Shown here one piece after another: positions 56,475-64,000 of a stretch of DNA of 64,000 nucleotides. The stretch's first letter is position 1, and each line of letters opens with the position of its first letter. Source of the DNA: Thozetella sp. PMI_491 (Eukaryota > Ascomycota > Sordariomycetes > Chaetosphaeriales > Chaetosphaeriaceae); NCBI GenBank assembly GCA_021432635.1, contig MU270082.1:253831-317830 (forward strand), read 5' to 3'. The notes under the pieces were generated by a model. It was not told where the DNA came from. It did not search any database and saw nothing but the letters and a program-made list of their open reading frames with translations. The translations under genes and the position numbers were made by a program.

Positions 56475-57494
56475 TCAATGGCCTGGTTTCTTTGGACACC
56501 CAGGACCAACTTGGGGTCCCCTCTTCGCCGCCACAAGCCGACCTGCGCGGGTAACCACGCCATCGACCTTGACTTCCCCGGCTTCCTCGTGTCGCTTCCC
56601 GGTGCCGAGCTTGTAGACCGAGATGGCCCCGGCACCGCCGTAGATCTCCTTCTCGTTCCTGCCACAAAGCATGTTGCACTGCATCGCACAGCTGGGGTCG
56701 CTGGCGTCTTGGACACCCTTGGCAACGCCGCTGCCGCACCAACACTCACGCCCGTACTCGAGCCCTGCGTACTTGTTCGTTCTTGCCGGCGCAGGACGCG
56801 GTGCACTTCTCGGCAGTCATGCCGTCCCCCCCCCACAGCTACGGGACAGAGAGAGCCCGGTGGCCCTGCGGCTCCATGAAGCAGGACTAAGGGGGGGAGG
56901 CAGAGTCAACATCAAGTTCAGTTCATGGTGTAGCGGTATTTCTCTCGTTTCTTTGGTGGCATTCCAGGGGGTCACGTTGAATACAAGAAGAAGAGAGAGT
57001 TAACTCACAACATAATTCCAGTTGCCGATCTTGGTCGGCGGTTTAGGAGCGACCCAGTTAGTGTTGTTGAAGATGGAAACTCTAGCGCTGCCGCCGCATA
57101 GCTCCTGCGAATTCCCCTTGCATGGCATGTCGCAATTCTTCTGCCCAAGTGCAGACGGCGCCTGAATGGTCTTATCACAGTAACACTCCTGGCTGTACTC
57201 GACCCCGGCGAACGGGAAGTTCTTGCTTGTGCAGAAGGCCTGGCATGACTCGATGATCATGCCATTGGTGTCCGAGTAGGAGACACCATGGAGGGCACGC
57301 CCGTCGGTTTCGGTCACGCACCCCAGATATTTCCATCCTCCGATGACGGTACCTACAGCTGGCGTGCCAAGGAACTTGACCGGGGCGACCATTGTGCCTT
57401 TGTTTGGGTGGAGTGACAGAGTGTGGAAAGAGTCCACGAAGAAGGAGGCTTGCTTTCTCATGAATGTTTGGCAATGCTGCCAAGTTTGCCTCAC
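56475..57494 (-). pseudogene. two-WSC-domain protein gene, apparently broken
   Basis: The first exon (57494 or, better, 57392 to 57009) encodes one complete WSC domain: GGWKYLGCVTETDGRALHG, then ESCQAFCTSKNFPFAGVEY, CYCDKTIQ and CGGSARVSIF. A 122-nt intron (GTGAGT ... TTAG) then joins a second WSC domain at 56886 (SCFMEPQGHRALSVP, GMTAEKCTASCAGKN, YAGLEYGRECWCG). That exon contains an in-frame TAG after RALSVP and needs a one-base shift between GKNEQ and YAGLEY. It ends after a WSC-like IYGGAGAISVYKLG and an unrelated tail. WSC domains bind wall glycans. No signal peptide is evident. A G9 run beside the stop makes sequence error a real alternative to decay. Confidence 0.68.
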
Positions 57495-60282
57495 AACACA
57501 GGTTACGGGTGACTCATTTACTAGGAGAAGATGGCAAAGATAGCGGTGCCTAGTTCCAAGCTCAAGGGTGCTCGAGAAGGCTATCGGCAGCTTTTAACAA
57601 CATGAGAATTGTGCCTATTTCAAGAGCTGCGCGGCAGGGCAAGGCACCTCAACAAAGTCAAACGGCCTCTTTCCTTCGCCATCCGAATCGAGGCTCTCTA
57701 CGCGACAAAGGCTGCCGAGCGGGCGGCAAGCGAGATATCATAACACCGAAAAGGGACGGCAGAGAAGGGTTGGAATATCACTGACGACAACACATCCCCC
57801 CAGAGGAGTCGTCCCTGTGACCGCTGTCCTTCGCCAAAACGGGCGGTGATGTGGTCAACTTGGCGTAGAGCATGCCGGCTCGACAGATCTAGCCAGCATT
57901 GTCCGGGCACTGAATGGACCGTAGCGATGGCTCAAGGGCCATTCACGAGTCCAGGTTAGTTACGGGCTGGCGATAGGGCTTTCAAAGTAACCTGAACGGC
58001 TCGCCTAGAGCTTGACTAGTTGTTTACATATCAACTGCCTTAGAAGATGCGACGTTGGTTTTTGATGTTGATACTTCGGTCGGCCAGTTGAGCCGGACAA
58101 AGGTCAACAACGTCTTGGCCAACCTAGCTTCTATGCATCCCAACTGCATCCCGCCTCTGCCGGGTTCGGCGGCGACAACTACATCCCCATCAAAGAGATC
58201 CCATTCAGCAGGTTTGGGGGTACCTGCGGGCGACTGAAAACGTTTGCAGCTGGATTGACGGGATCTTGACGAAGCTTCTAGGCTCTCTCTGGTGAATGAG
58301 AAGCGGGTGGTGTGGACTATGGGCAACCTGAAGGTATAGCTGGGATCACTAAGGAACTGATCAGGGGTTTTGCATGGCCACCAATTCCAAAAAATCCCTT
58401 TTGTCCAAGGGAACAGTGCGAGAAATCTAATGCAGTCCCGCTGGCCTCTTATCGTACGCTCGGCCCGAGCTGCGTCGAAACCGCATTCCACGGTGACCAG
58501 GATGCCCAGGGATGGGCAGCATAGCCAGCGAGATAGCCGATCACGCTTACTCTCCCCCCCTTTTTTATTCTTCTTTCTTAGTTACGCCAGCCCAATGGCT
58601 CTTGACTCGACAGATCTTCAAGGACATTAGTTAGTAGCCTTGTGGTTATATAGGGATAACTTAAAGGCTTTGAAACCAATCTCTTTTAAGATAGAGATGA
58701 ACGCCAACGACTCGTCGTGGTGGGAGGGCAATCTTGGTGGCATGTGATTACTCGATGCCCAAAACAGGGATATACCTAAACTAGGAGGGAGGAGGCGAAG
58801 GCCAGCAACCCGACGAAACGGAACGTCAACGCTCGGCCCAGGTGGTCAACGCGAATGCATTATTCTTGGCCAGCTATTCTAGGCTAGCGATCCGTTCTGT
58901 TGTTCGTCCGATTCGACACGGACGTTCACGGGAATCCGGCAGAGCGCGAGTGGGTCTGGTGTGTCGGGGAGAACAATGGAAGCTCCGGACTAGGAATCCC
59001 GAGTCGCAGCCCTGCCAAGGGGAAGGGGTTCTGCTCGCTGACGGCCGCTCTCCTTCGATCGACGGAGGTGGTCCTGCGGCGACGGACCCAGCCAACCGGA
59101 GGGCCGTACGGCGCCTCTTTAGGCACACGCCGAATCCCTGCGGGGGATCATATTTGGTCGACAATGCGGCTTAATACTGAGTGAGAAACGGCGATTGCGC
59201 CTGGTAAGGACCAGGTCGAGATGCGCCCATCTTTTCCTTTGCGCAGGCGATCTGCGCCCAGATCCCTTGTCCCCGATCCCTCCCGTCCAATTTTCTACCT
59301 GTGACTCTGTAAACCGCGAACCGTCCCCCCCTTTTTTATTCCTCACCCCCCTGAACCCGCGTGTATCGAACCTGCAGTCTAGCGGAGAGAGGAGGGGTTC
59401 GTCTGCTGGGCCCTCGCCACGACATCGCGACATATGTGAAGCTGGAATGGGCGACCTGGACGCGCAAGCGGGCGCTGGTCGGAGGGCGATGCCGGATATT
59501 GGGACGAGCCGCTGCTTTTGCACCAACGGATCGTACCCGATGCGTTTTAGCATCTGTGAGAGAAGGTCGGACGAAGGCCCCGGCCGCGCAAGGGTCCCTT
59601 CAGCGGCCAGACCGGCCCAGCTTTAAATTGAAGGTTTAAGCGGTTGCTATGGAGCTCCTATGGGCCACACCTGATGGGGCGCTCGCGTGTGCCGCTCACC
59701 GCAACCCCCGAATTGGAGCTCATCAAACAGCGCGGCCACGCATACAGTGTCGAAGAGGCTCAGTCCCTTCCTAGTGTGGGCTCATCCGCTTCCGGGCAGC
59801 TGCTCGTATGTGTATATAGCTTTGCCGAGTCGGACAATATCTAGACAGACCAGCCCGCCCTTCGCGGCTCCATGGCGTTTGGTGCACATATATCTAAGTT
59901 GCCCTTTTTAATCGTACCTCTCTGGCCCAGTGCAGAGCCTCGCTCCAGGCCTTACACCGAGCCCGTCAGTCTCTGCCATATGCACCCTCAAAGACTTCAA
60001 AGCTCCAGGGCCTCCAATCACTCCAATCCCCTCGGCATCCGAGATCCGAGCTGTCTGTCAACCATTGACTGGTAGGAGCGTCCGCCAACGTCAAACGCCT
60101 GCGCCAGCCTCCTGAAACCACGGCCACGCCTGCGCAGAGCCACCGATCCGTACTAGTGAGCTTCGCTCATCAGATAATACCATAGCTATCTAGGAGCTCT
60201 GAGCGCCTCGGTACGAGCCATTGGCACTTCCCTCTAGCGCCTCCCCAACATGTCCGCTCACACCCTCTCTAGCCTCACCGCT
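57495..60282. other. long gene-poor region
   Basis: About 2.8 kb. A 155-codon minus frame (58491-58024) and several shorter frames near 58842-59640 overlap in competing frames without recognised motifs. The last few hundred bases are the promoter of the GH43 gene. Confidence 0.5.
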
Positions 60283-61299
60283 ATGAAGCTCTCCTTCATA
60301 CCAGCCGGGCTTCTGAGCCTTGGAATCCAGTGCGTCTCGGCGGCTCCGAGCAAAACCTTGGTTCAGCGCCCGGCAATGCTCTTCGCCCTTGATACGGCGA
60401 CTAACAAGTCGGCCGTGGTAAGCCGGGACTTCCCCGACCCTGCCATTGTCCAGGATACGGACGGTCAATGGTACACGTTCGCGACGGCCGGCAATGGAAA
60501 TAACATCCAGGTCGCCAAGGCTTCTTCGCCCGGCGGGCCGTGGACGTATCTCAACCAAGACGCACTGCCTAGCACCGGGGACTGGACGACCGGGGCCAAT
60601 TCCTGGGCGCCCGACGTCCGGGTCCTCGGCAGCGGGAAGTACGTCATGTATTACTCGGGCGAGCTCGCGTCCGACACGCGCTTCCACTGCGTCGGGACTG
60701 CCACGGCCAGCTCTATCCTCGGCCCCTACACCCCAAGCGCGGATCCGCTGACCTGCCCCGAGTCACAAGGCGGCGCCATTGACCCGAGCGGATTCCTCGA
60801 CATCGCCACCAATCGACGCTATGTGGTCTACAAGATCGACGGCAACAGCATTGGGCACGGGGGCAGTTGCAACAACGGTGTCGAGCCGTTCGTGGCGACT
60901 CCGCTAATGCTCCAGGAAGTGCAGTCTGGAGACGGCGTGACGCCGATCGGAGATCCGGTGCAGCTCCTAGATCGCACCCAGGAGGAGGACGGGCCGCTTG
61001 TCGAGGCACCCAACTTGATCCGCACGAGCGACGGGACATACGTGCTATTCTACAGCTCACATTGCTGGAGTTCGCCAGAGTACAACGTCAACTACGCCCT
61101 CGCCAAGAGCGTCACCGGCCCCTACACTCGCAGTCCCAAGCCGCTGATCGGAACGGGCGACTTTGGGACTACCGCACCTGGCGGCGCGACGAGCATCGAG
61201 GGCGGCGGCAAGATGGTCTTCCATGCAAACTGCGCCCAAGGGCGGTGCATGTTCCAGGCCGATTTCGCGGTGGTTGGGGCGAATGTCATCGTCAGCTGA
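60283..61299 (+). CDS. secreted glycoside hydrolase family 43
   Basis: An intronless frame. I prefer the ATG at 60283 (338 residues), which puts a signal peptide (MKLSFIPAGLLSLGIQCVSA) at the N-terminus; the ATG at 60250 would add 11 residues. A five-bladed beta-propeller is expected. The GH43 catalytic set is visible: the base Asp in SRDFPDPAIVQDTDGQWYTF, the pKa-modulating Asp in GGAIDPSGFLD, and the acid Glu in GPLVEAPNLIRTSDGTYVLF. WAPDVRVLGSGKYVMYYS is also typical. Members cleave arabinose or xylose residues from plant cell-wall polysaccharides; the exact linkage cannot be read from sequence. It converges with URA4 about 310 bp away. Confidence 0.93.
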   Translation: MKLSFIPAGLLSLGIQCVSAAPSKTLVQRPAMLFALDTATNKSAVVSRDFPDPAIVQDTDGQWYTFATAGNGNNIQVAKASSPGGPWTYLNQDALPSTGDWTTGANSWAPDVRVLGSGKYVMYYSGELASDTRFHCVGTATASSILGPYTPSADPLTCPESQGGAIDPSGFLDIATNRRYVVYKIDGNSIGHGGSCNNGVEPFVATPLMLQEVQSGDGVTPIGDPVQLLDRTQEEDGPLVEAPNLIRTSDGTYVLFYSSHCWSSPEYNVNYALAKSVTGPYTRSPKPLIGTGDFGTTAPGGATSIEGGGKMVFHANCAQGRCMFQADFAVVGANVIVS

Positions 61300-61608
61300 A
61301 TTTACATCTCCGGCGGGTCCTGAGATACGAAGGCGCATGATCTCGTGGGCATTACACCGGCGTTTAGAGGTCTGGTAATACGGCAGGGATGGCATCGGTG
61401 GTAATATATAAATCCATACCCTTAGATCATGAGCGACATGATTAGATCACATCTAGAGCCTAGGTAGATATCAAGTAATGATATAATTGAACCCTCACAA
61501 ACCAAACTTATAAACAGCAATGTGTTCGATTTCGTGCTACATGCACCCTTTAGAGCTGCGAAGCTGAGTATATCTTTTTCTTTTTAACGAAGGGGAAGCA
61601 TACACCCA
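61300..61608. other. intergenic between convergent genes
   Basis: A/T-rich 3' flanks of GH43 and URA4. No gene. Confidence 0.6.
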
Positions 61609-62738
61609 TTATTGCCAGGTGAGACCCCAGGTTGGCTGTCCCTTCTTGAAGGGGACGACCTCTATGCCTTCGCCCTTGAAGGACTCGGCGATGACCCCTT
61701 GGTCCTTGGTCAGGAGGATCTTCTTGGTACTCCGCTCGACACCATAGAACTTGCGTCCCCACTCGCTGAGGAAGCCCTTGAGGAGGTCTTCGGTGACGCT
61801 CTCCTCCTTGATGTCCCCTCTCTCGATGGCCTCCTCCAGCGCCGTGAGGAAGTACTGCACTGCATAGGGCTGCGTGAAGACGCCGGCCGCCCCAGCTGAA
61901 ACGTCGGTGCCGCGCTTGGCGGTGACATTGTGGGGGGCGCTGTCAGTGCCGAGGAAGAACTTGCCGTTGCTGTTCACGACGGCGTTGAGGATGGCCCGCC
62001 TGTCCTTGGGCGACTTGGCCACTGGCTTGCAAAAGTGGAACACGTTGCCCACCACGTCATCCACTACGAGGGACATGTGGTGGACCGTGACGGTCCCCAC
62101 GACGGTGTCCCCGCAGGCTCGGATTGCGTCGCAGGCATCGGCCGTCGTGACGTGCTCGAGGACAATCTTGAGGCGGGGAAACTTTTCGTTGAGCATCTTC
62201 AGAACGGGCAGAAAGCCAACCTCGGCGTTCATGACAGTGATATTGGCCTCCGCGTCACTAGGGACCTCGCCATGGATGTTCAAGACCAACCCCACCCGCT
62301 CCATCTCCTCGAAGACGGGGAAGAATGGGTCATACGACACGACACCATGCTCGCTGTTGGTGGTGAGACCGTGCGGGTACGACTTTATACCTACAATCCC
62401 GGCCGCCTTGGCCTCCCGGACTACCTCGGGAGTGATGCTGGGGTGCAGATACAGTGTCATGAGGAAGTTGACGTCAGGAGCAATGGCCCGGAGCCGATCT
62501 CGGTACTCCAGCGCCATGGCCACGGTCGTGACAGGAGGCGTCAGGTTGGGCATGATGTAGGCCGTTAAGAAAGCCCTCCGTTAGCCCCTTCGTCCTTTTA
62601 CAGGGGATGCAGCAGCCATACTGTATCAACGCCGCCTGAGACGATAGTAGGCACGACGACATTGGACATGTCCCCGTCTCGGACGTGTACATGGAAATCG
62701 GCTGCAGCCGGCAGCAGATACGATTCCTTGAGCGGCAT
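61609..62738 (-). CDS. URA4: dihydroorotase, with an abnormal intron
   Basis: Exon 1 (62738-62622) carries the first zinc ligands, ADFHVHVRDG (H16, H18), and SGGVDT. Exon 2 (62562-61609) continues with AYIMPNLTPPVTTV, the carboxylated Lys region GIKSYPHGLTTNSEHG, LEHVTTADACDAI, TVHHMSLVVDD and the catalytic Asp in LGTDSAPHNVTAKRG. The joined protein would be 356 residues, against 364 in yeast Ura4. The enzyme closes carbamoyl-aspartate to dihydroorotate in pyrimidine synthesis. The 59-nt intron has GTATGG and a GCTAAC branch, but the position where homology demands the 3' site reads TTAACG/GCC, with no AG. The nearest AG (GGAG) lies four bases past the branch motif and breaks frame. Confidence 0.85.
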
Positions 62739-64000
62739 TGTGGTTTCCGGCAAAAAAAAAAAATTTGGGGTTGGAGACTTGGGAAAGTTTTATTTTTCGT
62801 CGAGGCGCTGGTGAAGGGAAGAATTCGCGGTTGGGCAAAGAAAGCTCTGCGGCTTCCTCGTGGGTAAGGGTTTAGGTTGTGGATAGAGCGCACAGATCAA
62901 TTGGTGATCCAACCGCCAAGGGCCCACCCTATGCCAAGCCTACATACTACTCCTTTTCTCGGAGTATTAGATCCTCTCTTTATGGAGTAAGCTTCATAGC
63001 AGCTCTCTATATCAATAGTGTCGCCACGGGAACCATCACATCGCAGCCTTTCTTGTTCAGTTTGGTTTGATATGAGCTACCTTTCCTTACTTTTAAAGGC
63101 ATCGGTTAAGCCGAATCCCACCTGTTTTATGACGAATATAGGCAATTGGCCAATGTGCAATCTCATGGAAGACCGGCTGGGAGGGCTAAGATAGGGGGGA
63201 AGGGGGAAGGGGGGCAGGGTCTTTCTTGCCTCTCCTTGCCCCTGCGCACTTGGCTCAGATATTTCTCAATATTAATACGCGCCGAGTTTCTGCGATTAAA
63301 TCAAATCGACTTCCAGGCCTTTCGAATGCTACCTCCCCAGAGGCGTCTTGACGTAGCTCTTGGGATCTTTGCAATTCACAGGTTCCACGGGGAACCACCA
63401 GTAGATGGAAGCATCCAGACTGGTCTAACGAGACTTGAGTCACATATCCGAACTCACCCCCTCCAAGTCTTGGCTCTGGCCTTACCCCCAACACAAGCTC
63501 AGCCAGGGCGGAAAGGAAGAGGCGGGGCTCAGCGGTGTGGCAGCTTCGCCGTCTTCCTGCAGCTATTGCGCAAGACCCAGAGTGCGCAGCAGGATGAACT
63601 GGCCCAACGATATTTGCTCGCGTAGATCCATCAGGAGCAGAAGCAGACTCTACAGGAGATGCTCGGAGGTCCATTCCTTCGGACGTTGGGCGAGGTAGTA
63701 GCCGAGCAGTAGGAGAGAAAGAGAGGCGTAGGCGGCGGGACAGCGGCTAGTGCCGCCCACAGCATCAGGAGGCAACCCATGCATACGTGCAGACGCTGCA
63801 AAAAAGGTGCAGATTGAGAGAAAGTATGCTGTCTGCAACGTCTCGGGCTGCGATGAGGTTCGCGCTACAGCTCAGGACAAAGTAAAGGTGGTCCCCAAGC
63901 GAGGAAGTGACCCAGAGTGTCATATGACGTCGGGATATGTACGCGAGGGGCATCTTTGGCAACTTTGCAGTTGGGAAATGGAGTAAGCTGCGAATTCTAC
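62739..64000. other. URA4 upstream region and window edge
   Basis: An A11 run at 62752 lies just before the URA4 ATG. Beyond ~63100 no gene is firmly supported. On the minus strand, frames between 63838 and 63255 contain short stretches that look protein-like (SLLLLGYYLAQRPKEWTSEH and DASIYWWFPVEPVNCKDPKS) separated by stops in the same frame. They may be exons or remains of a gene running in from the right edge. Confidence 0.4.

Noticed and set aside
58024-58491. 155-codon frame (-)
   Set aside because: Its C-terminal half looks mildly protein-like, but no family, start or splice structure could be shown.

Overview
The window is from a filamentous ascomycete, most likely a Sordariomycete. 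The evidence is moderately GC-rich coding sequence, many short GT-AG introns (about 55-140 nt) with CTAAC or CTGAC branch sites, two Zn2Cys6 regulators, a fungal cohesin loader (Mau2), Pet127, a split HIS3-type dehydratase and WSC and GH43 secretome genes. I reconstructed exon joins by eye, checking frame, splice sites and known family motifs. All functional names come from motif recognition without a database search.

Layout. 1-2.4 kb: no gene. 2.4-5.7 kb: a one-pass membrane protein (+), a small two-pass membrane protein (+) and a basic protein with a possible mitochondrial leader (-). 6-14 kb: two Zn2Cys6 regulators (-) flank a rhomboid protease (+). 14.9-21.6 kb: PET127 (-) and MAU2 (-). 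22-28.5 kb is the densest part: a YheT-type alpha/beta hydrolase (+), LOC1 (-), HIS3 (+), a small membrane protein (+) and RFC4 (-). 29-35.5 kb: an N-terminal amidase NTA1 (-) and a secreted protein (-). 39-44.3 kb: a one-pass membrane protein (+), a derlin (-) and ArgJ (+). 45.6-48.5 kb: a second NTA1 paralogue (+). 51.4-57.5 kb: a type I membrane protein (+), a divergent Cbf5/dyskerin (+) and a broken two-WSC-domain gene (-). 60-62.7 kb: a GH43 glycosidase (+) and dihydroorotase URA4 (-).

Most of the genes are housekeeping: amino-acid and pyrimidine synthesis (HIS3, ArgJ, URA4), ribosome and RNA biogenesis (LOC1, CBF5), replication and cohesion (RFC4, MAU2), mitochondrial RNA (PET127) and ER quality control (derlin). 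Promoter motifs fit some of these roles: a Gcn4/CPC1-type TGACTCA before ArgJ, an MCB element before RFC4, and A/T-tract elements before LOC1 and CBF5.

The most unusual items are a Cbf5 with an intact catalytic core but replaced RNA-binding regions, two inverted NTA1 paralogues with different intron sets, a URA4 intron without a usable 3' AG, and a WSC gene carrying a stop and a frameshift. I found no CRISPR array, tRNA, rRNA or recognisable transposon or virus-like element. Long intergenic stretches (1-2.4, 32-34.4, 35.5-39, 48.5-51.4 and 57.5-60.3 kb) hold only unsupported open frames.
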